64,000 bases of DNA from Ahniella sp. Its GTDB lineage: Bacteria > Pseudomonadota > Gammaproteobacteria > Xanthomonadales > Ahniellaceae. A program made the position numbers and the translations under genes. Below, in pieces: positions 1-9,819 of this stretch; position 1 is the stretch's first letter, and every line of letters starts with the position of its first letter. The DNA lies in the NCBI GenBank assembly GCA_016712105.1, contig JADJRU010000008.1:77944-141943 (forward strand), read 5' to 3'. The notes below the pieces were generated by a model. The model had not been told where the DNA came from, did no database searches, and saw only the letters and a program-made list of their open reading frames with translations.

Positions 1-1324
1 TCAGCAGCAAGCCGCTCAATAAGGTGATTGTCGGCATTTCACGCACATGCCGGATCTGGCCGATCAACGCCAGCCCGAAGGCGCCGAGCAGTGCGAACTG
101 CCAACTGGTCCATTCCAGATTGGCTTGCCAGCGTGCCGGCATCCAGCCAGTGGCATTGAACACGGTATGGACCAGCCATGCAGCCAGCGCAATGACCACC
201 ACGGCGCCCATTTGCCAGGTGGCGGCACTCAAGGTCGCCGAAAAAATGGGACGCGTGCTGTCCAGTCGCCAACGCCAAACACCGACGAGCGCCGCAGCGA
301 GCAGGATCAGGGGCCAACTGAACACCGAGGGCCAGAACAGCATGAATTGCCCGAACACGTCGAAGTAGACCGCATCGCCGTCGGCCAACAATGGGCCGTC
401 GAATGCGACGAACGCACGAGCCAGTGCCAGCGCGCTGTCGCCCTGGTCCTGCACGCTGCCGAGGCTGAGGTGCGCAAGATCATCCATCGGCGTGTGGTAA
501 CGCTGCGCGCCGCCAATGAATGCCATGCCGATACCCTGGCCGCCTTCGGCACGGAACACACTGAGGTCGGTGTCGTTCGGCAGGAGTTTGTAAATCTCGA
601 AATACAAGGACGATGTTGATGGGTGCGGCAAGTGTTTGGCCATCAAGCCGGCAAATGTGGCATTGCCATCGGAGGTTTCGAACAGTCGGCTCAGGCCACC
701 GGTTCCGCGCGCTTCCATGTTGATGAACGCGCGCACGAGTTTCGCTTCCGGTTCCTGCATGAACGCGCGGGCGCCGAGAAGCCCGGCTTCTTCGCCATCA
801 TCGATCAGCAGCAACACATCGTGTTCGAGGGGCGGGCCGTTCTTGAGTGCGCGACCGATCTCCAGGATCGCGGCGACCGATGCCGCGGCATCGCCCGCAC
901 CGGGGCCGGCGAACACCGAGTCGTAATGCGAGGCGAGGACAACCAGTTGATCGGATCGTTTGCCCGGGATCCGCGCGTGAATGTTGTACGGCATGCCGCA
1001 GACACCGTAGGGCGCACAGACAAAACGGCTGCGGACTTCGGCTGGAATGCCGAGCGCATTGAGTTCGCTGACAATACGATTGCGCACGCGTTCGTTTGCG
1101 TCGCTGCCCAGTGGATGCGGCTTCTGATCGGCCAACATCCGCGTCAGCAACACCTGTGCCCGCCCGGCCGAGAATTGGTCAGCCGGTGTTTCCGACGTGG
1201 TGGGTGTGGGCAATCGGCCACTGGCCAGCAGGCCCATCAATGCCAGACCCATCAGCACCAGGGCAAACAACGCGGCCGGTGTGGACCGTTCGCCGCCAAC
1301 GCGAAGTTCCTGGGCCGAACTCAC
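1..1324 (-). CDS. M28 family zinc peptidase with C-terminal membrane segments (3' end outside window)
   Basis: The frame is open from a GTG start to the window edge, so the C-terminus is missing. It overlaps the corA stop by four bases (GTGA), so the two are probably translationally coupled. After one N-terminal hydrophobic segment (about residues 18-34) comes the M28 core: SHYDSV followed by GPGAGDAAAS supplies the first His/Asp zinc ligands, and DDGEEAGLLGA carries the catalytic Glu pair. A late YHTPMDD stretch would give the last ligand. The visible C-terminal half has several hydrophobic helices, as in the multi-pass M28 peptidases related to ER aminopeptidases. The likely role is aminopeptidase activity in the periplasm or at the inner membrane. 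The substrate is unknown. The family is clear; the exact start (GTG) rests on the overlap. Confidence 0.82.
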   Translation of the reverse strand, partial: MSSAQELRVGGERSTPAALFALVLMGLALMGLLASGRLPTPTTSETPADQFSAGRAQVLLTRMLADQKPHPLGSDANERVRNRIVSELNALGIPAEVRSRFVCAPYGVCGMPYNIHARIPGKRSDQLVVLASHYDSVFAGPGAGDAAASVAAILEIGRALKNGPPLEHDVLLLIDDGEEAGLLGARAFMQEPEAKLVRAFINMEARGTGGLSRLFETSDGNATFAGLMAKHLPHPSTSSLYFEIYKLLPNDTDLSVFRAEGGQGIGMAFIGGAQRYHTPMDDLAHLSLGSVQDQGDSALALARAFVAFDGPLLADGDAVYFDVFGQFMLFWPSVFSWPLILLAAALVGVWRWRLDSTRPIFSATLSAATWQMGAVVVIALAAWLVHTVFNATGWMPARWQANLEWTSWQFALLGAFGLALIGQIRHVREMPTITLLSGLLL

Positions 1325-2325
1325 AGCCATTTCGCCTTGCGCAGGATCGCAAACGTCACACCCACAACGCTCAGGGTGAGTCCGAAGAATGCGTAATAGC
1401 TGTATTCGCCTGGCAGTTCGGGCATGTGTTCGAAGTTCATGCCATACCAACTGGCCATCAGGGTCGGGATACCCAGCAATCCGGCCCAGCCCGCGAGGCG
1501 CTTCACGACTTCCCCTTGTCCGACCGTGACCATCGCCAGGTTGACGCTCATGGCCGCAGTCAGCATTTCGCTCATCGTGTCGCTGGCTTCCTTGACGCGC
1601 ATGCTGTGGTCGAAGACGTCGCGGAAATACGGGCGCACCTCGTCCTTGATCAGCGTCGGATGGAATCGCACCAATTGGTTCGTGATGTCCTGGATCGGCG
1701 ACACCGCCAGGCGCAGCGTGACCAGTTGTTTCTTCAGGTCATACAGCCGCTCGATCGTTTCGCGTTTGTAACTGCCGTCGAAGATGTCCTGCTCGAGTTC
1801 GGCCAGTTCGGTTTCGAACTCGCGCACGATCGGCATGAAGTTGTCGACGATGAAGTCCATGACCGCATAAAGGCCATAACTCGGCCCATAACCCAGCAGG
1901 TCGGGTTCCTTTTCGCAGCGGCCGCGCGCTGCTGCGTAAGACAAGGACGCGCCATGGCGAACGGTGACCAGATAACGCTGGCCGACAAAAATGTGGGTTT
2001 CGCCGAACTCGATCTTGCCGGCCACAAATTGGGCAGTGTGCAAGGCGACAAAAAGCGAATTGCCGTACACCTCGATTTTCGGGCGTTGATGCGCATGGTG
2101 TGCATCCTCGATCGCCAGATCGTGCAGTTCGAACTCTTCCTGCAGTTTCAGCAGCAGTTCTTCGTCCGGTTCATGCAGGCCGACCCACACGAACGTGTCG
2201 TCGCGCTTCAGTACATCACTGATCTCTTCGATCGTGATGTCCGGCAGTCGGCGCCCGTCCATGGTGTAGGCCACGCAGTTGACGACCATATTGCGACTGC
2301 CCTGATATCGGACATCAAGGTTCAT
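1321..2325 (-). CDS. corA: CorA-type magnesium/cobalt transporter
   Basis: This is a 334-residue CorA family Mg2+ channel of the inner membrane. A long acidic and helical cytoplasmic N-terminal domain is followed by two C-terminal membrane helices. The signature GMN motif is present in SWYGMNFEHMPE at the end of the first helix, and the protein ends with a basic tail (LRKAKWL), both typical of CorA. The ATG at 2325 (MNLDVRY) was chosen because GGAGG lies four bases upstream; a second ATG at 2289 (MVVNCVAY) has no ribosome binding site. The gene is divergent from rlmM and overlaps the downstream peptidase by four bases. Nothing odd was seen. Confidence 0.93.
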   Translation of the reverse strand: MNLDVRYQGSRNMVVNCVAYTMDGRRLPDITIEEISDVLKRDDTFVWVGLHEPDEELLLKLQEEFELHDLAIEDAHHAHQRPKIEVYGNSLFVALHTAQFVAGKIEFGETHIFVGQRYLVTVRHGASLSYAAARGRCEKEPDLLGYGPSYGLYAVMDFIVDNFMPIVREFETELAELEQDIFDGSYKRETIERLYDLKKQLVTLRLAVSPIQDITNQLVRFHPTLIKDEVRPYFRDVFDHSMRVKEASDTMSEMLTAAMSVNLAMVTVGQGEVVKRLAGWAGLLGIPTLMASWYGMNFEHMPELPGEYSYYAFFGLTLSVVGVTFAILRKAKWL

Positions 2326-2439
2326 GCGGCCTCCGGCTGAAAATCCGCAAGCGCATCCTGCGGGCGCGTGAATCATGCCTTCACGCATGGATTGCGGCAA
2401 TGGCGGCGCTATGATGTGTTTTTGACGCGAGTACCCGAC

Positions 2440-3489
2440 ATGCCCGAATTGCTGGCCTTGTGCCGAGCCGGTTTTGAGCCCGAATGTGTCCAGGAGCTCG
2501 AACAGACACTGGCTGAACGTGAGGGATCGGGTTATTCACGGACCGAGCGCGACAGTGGTTTCGTGCGCCTGACCTGGCAAGGTCCGGATTCCGCCGGGCA
2601 ACTGGATGCCGATCAGCTCATCTTCACGCGCCTGTTGTGGCCGATCGTTCAGGAGATGAAAAATCTCGATCCCAAGGATCGAGCCAAGCCGATGCTGGAA
2701 TGGCTGGAGGCCACTGGCCTGAAGCTCGGTGACTTGCGTGTGGAGTGCGCCGACAGCCAGGCCGGCGAGTCCTTGCGGGCCCTGTGTCGCGGCTTCGAAT
2801 CAGCGATGCTTGGCCTGTTGCGGTCGCGCAAGATCATCGACAAACACGCGAAATACGGTCTCATCGTGTTCTTTGTCAGCACCGATCACGCCTTGCTCGG
2901 ATTCGACAAGGTCGACCTGATCAAGAACCAGGCGCGGGGTGGCATTGTCCGCTTGCGGTTTCCTTCGGAAGCCCCCAGTCGTTCCACTTTGAAGCTGGAA
3001 GAAGCGTTTCAGGTGCTGCTGACCGAGGGTGAGCGCGAACGCTGGCTGCAGCCGGGTATGTCGGCCGTGGATCTCGGTGCTTGCCCGGGCGGTTGGACGT
3101 ATCAGTTCGTGCGGCGGTCGATGCGCGTCGTGGCGGTCGACAACGGCCAGATGGCGCCGTCGCTGATGGATTCCGGTCTGGTCGAGCACATTCGGGCCGA
3201 CGGGTTTGCATTCCGGCCCAAGAAGCCGGCCGACTGGCTCGTCTGCGACATGGTCGAACAGCCCATTCGGGTCGCTGCACTGGTCGGTGATTGGCTCGGT
3301 GCCGGGTTATGCCAGCGGTCGATGTTCAACCTGAAGCTGCCGATGAAGAAGCGATACGCCGAAGTGCAGTTGTGTATCGAGACACTTCGGGAGCGGGCAG
3401 GCGGGGACTTGCTGGTTCGCGCGAAACAGCTTTATCACGACCGCGAAGAGATCACGGTCCTGGCGACACGTCCCTTGCGTCAGACCTGA
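2440..3489 (+). CDS. rlmM: 23S rRNA (cytidine-2498 2'-O) methyltransferase RlmM
   Basis: The 349-residue protein matches RlmM from end to end. An N-terminal THUMP-like domain begins MPELLALCRAGFE, and a Rossmann methyltransferase domain carries the SAM-binding loop DLGACPGGWTYQFV, a later VCDMVEQP and the conserved FNLKLPMKKRY segment near the active site. The enzyme methylates the 2'-OH of C2498 in 23S rRNA in the cytoplasm, before the ribosome is assembled. An in-frame ATG exists at 2368, but its extra 24 residues do not resemble the family, so the start at 2440 is preferred. A strong bidirectional-looking terminator follows immediately. Confidence 0.95.
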   Translation: MPELLALCRAGFEPECVQELEQTLAEREGSGYSRTERDSGFVRLTWQGPDSAGQLDADQLIFTRLLWPIVQEMKNLDPKDRAKPMLEWLEATGLKLGDLRVECADSQAGESLRALCRGFESAMLGLLRSRKIIDKHAKYGLIVFFVSTDHALLGFDKVDLIKNQARGGIVRLRFPSEAPSRSTLKLEEAFQVLLTEGERERWLQPGMSAVDLGACPGGWTYQFVRRSMRVVAVDNGQMAPSLMDSGLVEHIRADGFAFRPKKPADWLVCDMVEQPIRVAALVGDWLGAGLCQRSMFNLKLPMKKRYAEVQLCIETLRERAGGDLLVRAKQLYHDREEITVLATRPLRQT

Positions 3490-3520
3490 AAAAAGGGCTC
3501 CCGAAGGAGCCCTCGTTTTT
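3489..3520. terminator. Bidirectional rho-independent terminator
   Basis: A perfect 7-bp stem, GGGCTCC/GGAGCCC with a CGAA tetraloop, is flanked by an A-run on the left and TCGTTTTT on the right. It sits between the convergent rlmM and DUF4870 genes and can end transcription from both sides. Confidence 0.9.
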
Positions 3521-3537
3521 CGCCTTGCGATCTGGCG

Positions 3538-3918
3538 TTACTTGATCAGGCGCAGCGCAAACGGATAACGATACGTCTCACCGTTGTTCGCCTTGACTCC
3601 GCCGATGATCGTGAATACCAGGATCGCGATGCCGACCAGCGGGGCCAGCAGCAGGCCAATCACGACGAACATCAGCACGATGCAGATCAGCATCGCGATC
3701 AGGGCGGTGATCTGGAAATTCAGTGCTTCCTTGCCCTGATCCTCGACGAATGGCGACTCGGCCTTTTTCATCTGCCACACAATCAGCGGCCCGAGAATGG
3801 AGCCGAATGGGACGATAAAGCCGGACAGCGCCGACAAGTGGGCGATCATGCCCCAGGTCTTGGCGTCCTGCGTGAGTTCGCCGAAAGACAGCGGGGCGGG
3901 CATGTTGGGATCGGACAT
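3538..3918 (-). CDS. DUF4870 domain-containing membrane protein
   Basis: A small membrane protein of 126 residues with the DUF4870 pattern: an N-terminal TWGMIAHLSAL helix, a LGPLIVWQMKK loop, the conserved FVEDQGKEALNFQ amphipathic segment and two closely spaced hydrophobic helices. Its function is not established. The ATG at 3918 has GGTGA five bases upstream; an upstream in-frame GTG at 3927 lies inside that ribosome binding site and is less likely. The gene is convergent with rlmM across the shared terminator. Confidence 0.9.
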   Translation of the reverse strand: MSDPNMPAPLSFGELTQDAKTWGMIAHLSALSGFIVPFGSILGPLIVWQMKKAESPFVEDQGKEALNFQITALIAMLICIVLMFVVIGLLLAPLVGIAILVFTIIGGVKANNGETYRYPFALRLIK

Positions 3919-4213
3919 TGCGTTCACCTCAGTGTGTGGAAACTGACATTTTGGGTTCAGCCGGCAGACGGCCCCAATCGGGTGCGATCCTGACGGCCTT
4001 GCCCGGCTGAGGATAGCGATTCACAACAAAGGTTGCACCGGGCTTAACATGACCGATGGCAGTTCTGGCGAGCAGAGGCCCGGCGGTACCGTGCGCCACC
4101 CTTGACCCACGACCCACGACTGGTTTTCCGGCGGATGGCCGTCTCGTGGTGGCGTCCGGACCCGAAGCATGTCGCCACGGGGAGCGCCGGACGGGACGAC
4201 TTAAGGAATGGAC

Positions 4214-6451
4214 ATGACACGAGCCGGGATGGCCTTGGCCTGGACGATGCTGGCGGCCTCGGCCCCACTGACTGCCGCAATCACTGTGGATGGGCGAACC
4301 GACGAGCCGGAATGGCGACAGGCACGGCATTTCACGGATTTCGTCTCGACGCAGCCGTTTACCGGCGACGCGGCACCCGAAAACCTACGGACCGAAGCAT
4401 GGTTGTTGAGCACGCCGGAAGGTCTGGCAGTTGCCCTGACCGCACGGCATCCGCAAGGGGTGGTCCGGGTCGATTCACGGGTCCAACGCGACTTCATGGA
4501 TCAGGTCGATCGCACGAACTTCATGATCGACTTTGATGCCGATGGCAAATCCGCTTACGACTTCACGATTTCCGCCTCGAATGACATTTCCGACGAGGTC
4601 ATTACGCGCGAGAACCAGTTCTCGAAGGATTGGGATGCCGATTGGCAGCACGCCGCGCATGCGACCGAGGAAGGTTACTCCTGGGAATGGCTGATTCCGT
4701 GGTCGATCACGTCGATGAAGCCGCCAGTGGACGGCAAACGTACGATCGCGGTCTATTTTGACCGGGTGATCGGCGCAACCGGGCAACGGTTCGCCACGCC
4801 GAAAGCAACCTACACGCAGCCGCGGTTCGTTTCCGACTTCACGAAGGTGGAAATTGATGCGCACGAACAGTCGCTGCTGGCGATCACCCCCTACGGCGTG
4901 GCGCTGGCGGACCTCAAGAACGCCGATCAGGATTTCAAGACGGGTGCAGACCTGTTCTGGAAGCCGAACAGCAACCATCAATTCGCCCTGACGCTGAACC
5001 CGGATTTTGGTCAGGTGGAAAGTGACAACCTGGTGGTCAACTTCGATGCCATCGAAACACTTTTCACCGACAAACGTCCATTCTTCACTGACAACCAGTC
5101 GGCCTTCGAAATCAGCATGCCGGGCGGCAACCTGTTCTATACACGTCGTGTCGGCGGTCGCAGCGACGATGGCGCCGGCGCGGCCGACATCAACGCCGCG
5201 ATCAAGGCGAATGGCCACATTGGCGACGTCGGCTACGCCTTCTTCGGCGCAACCGAAGATGGGGATGCCGGCCGCGATTTTGCACTCGCGCGCTTGGCTC
5301 ATCGCACGGAGGGACAAACCGTCGATCTCACGCGGATCGAAGTCGATCGCCCGTTCCTGGATCGGAATGCCAGCGTCACCGCCGTACACGGCGTGTTTCG
5401 CCCGAATGACGAATGGACGCTCGATACTGCCCTGCATCATGCCCACGTCGACGCGGCAGGCAGCGTCCAAAGCGGTATCGGTGGAGGCGTGATCGCCGAT
5501 TGGGACTTGCCGGGGCCGTTCCGTCAGCAATACTTTCTGACCTACGTGGATCGCGAGCAGAACCTCAACGACCTCGGGTTCCAGGATCGCAACAACTTCC
5601 GTCTGGTCGAATGGGAGACAGGCTACCGGCAGGATGCACTGCCGGACGATTCATTGTTCGCCAGTCACTCCTGGGAACTGGAATTGGTCGAACAACAGAA
5701 CCTCGATGGACTGAAACTGCGCGGCACGGCAACCGTGCAGCGGTATTCCGAAATGAGGAATGGCGGCAACGTCTTTGGATTCCTGCGATGGCGCGACGAT
5801 GTGTTCGACGATCTTTCGTCCCGTGGCAACGGCGCCTTTCGCCTGAAGGACGGTTTCCACGGATACGTCGAAACACTGATCGCACGCCAGGGCGACGGCA
5901 AAGTGAGTTGGTATCTTAATACCGAATTGCAGCAAAGCCGGGTCGGTGACGGACTCGACTGGACAGTCACGGTACAGCCCCGGATCTACTTCACGGATCA
6001 ACTGGATTGGTCACTTGGCTTGTACGCGACCCGACAGGACGAGTGGTTGATCTGGCAGGGTGGCCGCGAGTTCGGCACGTTCCAGTCCCGCCGTCTGGAT
6101 CTGGTCTCGAACCTGAACTGGTTCATCGACGATCGTCAGGAGCTGCGTGTCAAATTGCAGGCGATCGGCATCGATGCCGACGCCGAGCGGGCACTGGCCA
6201 TCGGCGCGGACCGCAATCTGGTCGCCAGCGCCGAGACCATCGAGGACTTCCGGCTGCGCCGGCTCGGATTCCAGATGCGGTATCGCTACAAACTCGGCAA
6301 TCTGAGTGATGTGTTCGTTGTCTACAGCCGCGGTGGATCGCTGATGGACGAGGCGCCCAACTCGGATCCGTTCGACGCACTCGGCGCCGCGTTCGATCTG
6401 CGCGATGACGACCAGTTTCTCGTCAAACTTGCGTACCGCTTCGAAATGTGA
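4214..6451 (+). CDS. DUF5916 / CBM9-like N-domain outer-membrane protein
   Basis: A secreted protein of 745 residues with a signal peptide (about residues 1-23). An N-terminal CBM9-like domain starts at ITVDGRTDEPEWRQA and is followed by the DUF5916 C-terminal region, rich in aromatic and alternating strands and ending in the aromatic-rich VKLAYRFEM that is typical of outer-membrane barrels. Motifs seen include FGQVESDNLVVN, ETLFTDKRPFF and LFYTRRVGG, characteristic of the family, whose substrate is unknown. AAGGA lies six bases before the ATG at 4214; the ATG at 4208 touches that site. The tricorn-like protease follows 82 bases downstream on the same strand, so the two may be co-transcribed. 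Confidence 0.85.
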   Translation: MTRAGMALAWTMLAASAPLTAAITVDGRTDEPEWRQARHFTDFVSTQPFTGDAAPENLRTEAWLLSTPEGLAVALTARHPQGVVRVDSRVQRDFMDQVDRTNFMIDFDADGKSAYDFTISASNDISDEVITRENQFSKDWDADWQHAAHATEEGYSWEWLIPWSITSMKPPVDGKRTIAVYFDRVIGATGQRFATPKATYTQPRFVSDFTKVEIDAHEQSLLAITPYGVALADLKNADQDFKTGADLFWKPNSNHQFALTLNPDFGQVESDNLVVNFDAIETLFTDKRPFFTDNQSAFEISMPGGNLFYTRRVGGRSDDGAGAADINAAIKANGHIGDVGYAFFGATEDGDAGRDFALARLAHRTEGQTVDLTRIEVDRPFLDRNASVTAVHGVFRPNDEWTLDTALHHAHVDAAGSVQSGIGGGVIADWDLPGPFRQQYFLTYVDREQNLNDLGFQDRNNFRLVEWETGYRQDALPDDSLFASHSWELELVEQQNLDGLKLRGTATVQRYSEMRNGGNVFGFLRWRDDVFDDLSSRGNGAFRLKDGFHGYVETLIARQGDGKVSWYLNTELQQSRVGDGLDWTVTVQPRIYFTDQLDWSLGLYATRQDEWLIWQGGREFGTFQSRRLDLVSNLNWFIDDRQELRVKLQAIGIDADAERALAIGADRNLVASAETIEDFRLRRLGFQMRYRYKLGNLSDVFVVYSRGGSLMDEAPNSDPFDALGAAFDLRDDDQFLVKLAYRFEM

Positions 6452-6533
6452 CCAGACTTCGTCCAAGGCTGCCGGGATTCTCCCGGTTTGCCTGCATCAC
6501 GCCACTGCCCATTGCCCGGAACCCGCTACGACC

Positions 6534-9500
6534 ATGACCATTCGAATCTCCATTCCCTTGTTGCTCGCAGCCCCCTTGTGCTGGACCGGTACGGCCCAGG
6601 CATCCGATTTGCTGCTGCGGTTCCCGGACATTTCGGCGAGCCAGGTTGTGTTTGTGCAAGCCGGTGATGTGTACGTGGCAGGTCGCAACGGAGGAAAAGC
6701 CGAACGGCTGACCGCCCACCCCGGTCAGGAGCTGTATCCGAAGTTCTCGCCGGATGGGCAGTGGATTGCATTCAGCGCCGAATATTCGGGCACCCGTCAG
6801 GTTTATGTGATGCCGAGTGCCGGCGGTGCGCCACGGCAGCTCACCTGGTACACCGATGTCGGGCCGATGCCGATGCGCGGCGGCACCGACTATCGCGTGC
6901 TCGACTGGACGCCGGATGGCAAACACGTAGTGGTGCGCATGAATCGACTGGGCACCGATGAACGCGCCGGGCGCCCGTATCTGGTGCCGGTTGCCGGCGG
7001 CCTGGAGCAGCCGCTCGCAGTGCCTGAAAGTGGCGGCGGCATGTTGTCGCCGGATGGCACGGCGTTTGTCTACACGCCGATCGATCGCGACTTCCGTTCT
7101 TGGAAACGCTATCGCGGCGGTCGTGCGCAGGATGTCTGGGTGTATCGGCTGGATACGAATGACGCACAGCGGATGACCACGTTCGCGGGCAGTGACCACC
7201 AGCCTGTGTGGGTGGGTGACCGGATCCTGTTTGCATCCGATCGCGACGGAACGCTGAATCTGTATGCCATGCCGGCAGGAAGCGCCGAACCACAGGACAC
7301 TCCGCAACAGGTTACCCGATTCACGGACTTCGACGTGTTGTGGCCGAGTGCCGGTGCCAATGCAGTCGTGTTCGAACAAGGCGGGGCCTTGTGGCGCCTC
7401 GATGGCGGTGCCGGTGAGCCGGTGCGGCTCGAGATCGACGTGCCGGGTGAATATCCCGAGCAACAGCCGGTGATCAAGCCGGTCGCTGGATTCATTGAAG
7501 GATTCGACTTGTCGCCGAATGCGGCGCGTGTGGTGTTCTCGGCGCGTGGCGAGCTCTTCAGCGTGCCGGCGAAGGACGGCGTCGTTCGTAATCTCACGCT
7601 CACACCCGGTGTGCGCGAAATGTCCGTGGTCTGGTCGCCGGACGGGAAACACCTGGCCTACCTCAGTGACGCCACCGGCGAGTACGAGATTTACCTGAAA
7701 CCCGCCCAGGGCGAGGGGGCTGCACGCCGGTTGACGAACGGCAACGACACCTGGATCAACCGGTTGACGTTTTCGCCGGATGGCCGCTTTCTGGTGTTCA
7801 GTGATGAGCGCAAGCGTTTGCGGATCCTTGAAGTGGCGAGTGGCAAGATTGCCGAGATCGACCGTTCGCGCATGGATGGCTTCGAGAGCATGAGCTTTTC
7901 GCCGGACTCGCGTTATCTGGCCTATACGAAGGTGTCGGACAACAACCTCCCGTCGATCTGGGTGTACGACATCGCCGAGGCGAAAGCACAACGCCTGCTC
8001 GACGATACGCGGCCGAACTTTTCGCCGAGCTTCGATCCGAAAGGCCGGTACCTGTATTTCCTGTCGAATCGCGATTTCCAGCTGACCAACAGCGCGTACG
8101 AATTCAATTATCTCTACACCGATGCGACGCGTGTCTACGCACTCAGTCTGAACCCGGATGTGGCGCCCATCCATGCTCAGGACAGCGATGAAGCCCTACC
8201 GGCGGCGGACACCGGGGCCACGGAGACCAAGCAGGTCCGCATCGAATTTGCTCAGGCCGACCAGCGTGTCGAAGTCTTGAAGCTGCGGAATGGCACCTAT
8301 CAGGGCCTCACTGCGATGGCGGATGGTGTGCTGGTCTGGGCGCCCGGTGAGCCCGGCGGTGAGGGCGGTGGTGTCGTGAAGCGGTATACCCTGGCCGACC
8401 ACGAAGCGAAGGACATCATCCATGGGGTCGGCCGCTTCGCGCTCTCCGGTGACCAAAAGAAGTTGTTGGTCAACAAGGGTGCGGTATGGGCCATCATCGA
8501 CCCGTCGCCAGGCCAGGACCTGTCCAAGTCCACGCTGAAGACCGAGCAGATGGAATTGCGGATCGATCCGTCGATCGAATGGCAGCAGATGTTCGTGGAT
8601 TCCTGGCGCATCCTGCGCGACTGGTTTTACGACCCGGGTGTTCATGGCGGACTCGAGCGCTGGCAGACCATCCGGGCGCGTTACGAACCGCTGGTCGCCC
8701 ATGTGCACAGCCGTCGCGATCTGGACTATCTGCTGCATGAACTCTCCGGCGAAGCGAATGCCGGGCACGTGTATGTCGAGGGCGGAGATTTCCCGACATT
8801 GCCGCGCAAGGCCGGCGGATTCCTGGGCGCCGAGTTCGAGACCGATGCGAGTGGCTTCTTCCGCATCAGCAAGATCTTCCCCGGCGAAAACTGGGCGGAG
8901 GAATTCCGTTCGCCGCTCACCGAAGCCGGCGTAAGCGCGAAGGTCGGTGATTTCCTGATCAGTGTGGATGGCGTTGCCGCGAATACAGTCCTGAATCCGT
9001 ATCAACTGTTCGAGGGCAAGGCCGGTCGGGTCGTGGAGATCCGGCTCGCCAGCACGCCGGCGGCCGATGCCGGTTCGATCCAGCGCGTGCGACTGCAGGA
9101 CGATGAGCGCTGGTTGCGGTATCTCGATTGGGTCCAGACGCGTCGTGCCATGGTGGACCGTTTGAGCGGGGGCCGCATCGGATATTTCCATTTGCCGAAC
9201 ACGGCCGTCGAAGGCAACCGCGAACTGGCGAAAGGCATGTTGGCATACGCCCACAAGGACGCACTGATCATTGACGACCGTTACAACGGCGGTGGCTTCA
9301 TCCCGGATCGAATGATCGAACTGCTGGCGCGCAAGCCGCTGAATTACTGGAAACGTCGTGAGCTCGATCCACAGGCCACACCGCTGCTGCATCATGACGG
9401 CCCGAAAGCGATGCTGATCAATGGTCTGTCGAGTTCCGGTGGTGATGCCTTGCCTTATTACTTCAAGAAACTGAACCTCGGTACGGTGATTGGTACACGG

Positions 9501-9776
9501 ACCTGGGGTGGCCTGATCGGCATCAGCGGCAACCCGGGACTGGTGGACGGTGGTGCGATTCTGGCCGCGACGTTCCGCTTCATGAATACCGAAGGGCAGT
9601 GGGCAGTCGAGAACGAAGGCGTGAGCCCGGATATCGAAGTGATCGATCGACCGGATGCAGTAGCCGCCGGTCAGGATCCATCGCTGGAGAAAGCCGTCGA
9701 GGTCCTGCTGAAGGAACTGGACGCAAACCCGCCTGAACCGGTTGTGGCGCCGCCCGCGCCAACCGAATTCCGGTGA
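6534..9776 (+). CDS. Tricorn-like S41 protease with WD40/PD40 propellers
   Basis: A 1080-residue protein with the tricorn layout. A signal peptide (MTIRIS to TAQAS) is followed by two beta-propellers built of PD40 blades, recognised by repeated FSPDG/WSPDG motifs. Then come a helical domain with NAGHVYV, a PDZ domain around residues 800-860, and the S41 protease core. The likely nucleophile lies in the SSS run at residues 966-968 (NGLSSSGGD). The signal peptide suggests it works in the periplasm, where such enzymes degrade peptides. The start was placed at 6534 because the 43 upstream in-frame residues overlap the preceding gene and precede a clean signal peptide. The gene is intact. Confidence 0.93.
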   Translation: MTIRISIPLLLAAPLCWTGTAQASDLLLRFPDISASQVVFVQAGDVYVAGRNGGKAERLTAHPGQELYPKFSPDGQWIAFSAEYSGTRQVYVMPSAGGAPRQLTWYTDVGPMPMRGGTDYRVLDWTPDGKHVVVRMNRLGTDERAGRPYLVPVAGGLEQPLAVPESGGGMLSPDGTAFVYTPIDRDFRSWKRYRGGRAQDVWVYRLDTNDAQRMTTFAGSDHQPVWVGDRILFASDRDGTLNLYAMPAGSAEPQDTPQQVTRFTDFDVLWPSAGANAVVFEQGGALWRLDGGAGEPVRLEIDVPGEYPEQQPVIKPVAGFIEGFDLSPNAARVVFSARGELFSVPAKDGVVRNLTLTPGVREMSVVWSPDGKHLAYLSDATGEYEIYLKPAQGEGAARRLTNGNDTWINRLTFSPDGRFLVFSDERKRLRILEVASGKIAEIDRSRMDGFESMSFSPDSRYLAYTKVSDNNLPSIWVYDIAEAKAQRLLDDTRPNFSPSFDPKGRYLYFLSNRDFQLTNSAYEFNYLYTDATRVYALSLNPDVAPIHAQDSDEALPAADTGATETKQVRIEFAQADQRVEVLKLRNGTYQGLTAMADGVLVWAPGEPGGEGGGVVKRYTLADHEAKDIIHGVGRFALSGDQKKLLVNKGAVWAIIDPSPGQDLSKSTLKTEQMELRIDPSIEWQQMFVDSWRILRDWFYDPGVHGGLERWQTIRARYEPLVAHVHSRRDLDYLLHELSGEANAGHVYVEGGDFPTLPRKAGGFLGAEFETDASGFFRISKIFPGENWAEEFRSPLTEAGVSAKVGDFLISVDGVAANTVLNPYQLFEGKAGRVVEIRLASTPAADAGSIQRVRLQDDERWLRYLDWVQTRRAMVDRLSGGRIGYFHLPNTAVEGNRELAKGMLAYAHKDALIIDDRYNGGGFIPDRMIELLARKPLNYWKRRELDPQATPLLHHDGPKAMLINGLSSSGGDALPYYFKKLNLGTVIGTRTWGGLIGISGNPGLVDGGAILAATFRFMNTEGQWAVENEGVSPDIEVIDRPDAVAAGQDPSLEKAVEVLLKELDANPPEPVVAPPAPTEFR

Positions 9777-9819
9777 CCGTTTCCTGCTCGATGCCGTCTG
9801 TCGGGTTCATGATGTGACC

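Noticed and set aside
3929..4330. A 133-codon frame between the DUF4870 and DUF5916 genes on the minus strand
   Set aside because: It has no ribosome binding site or family resemblance and overlaps the signal peptide region of the DUF5916 gene.
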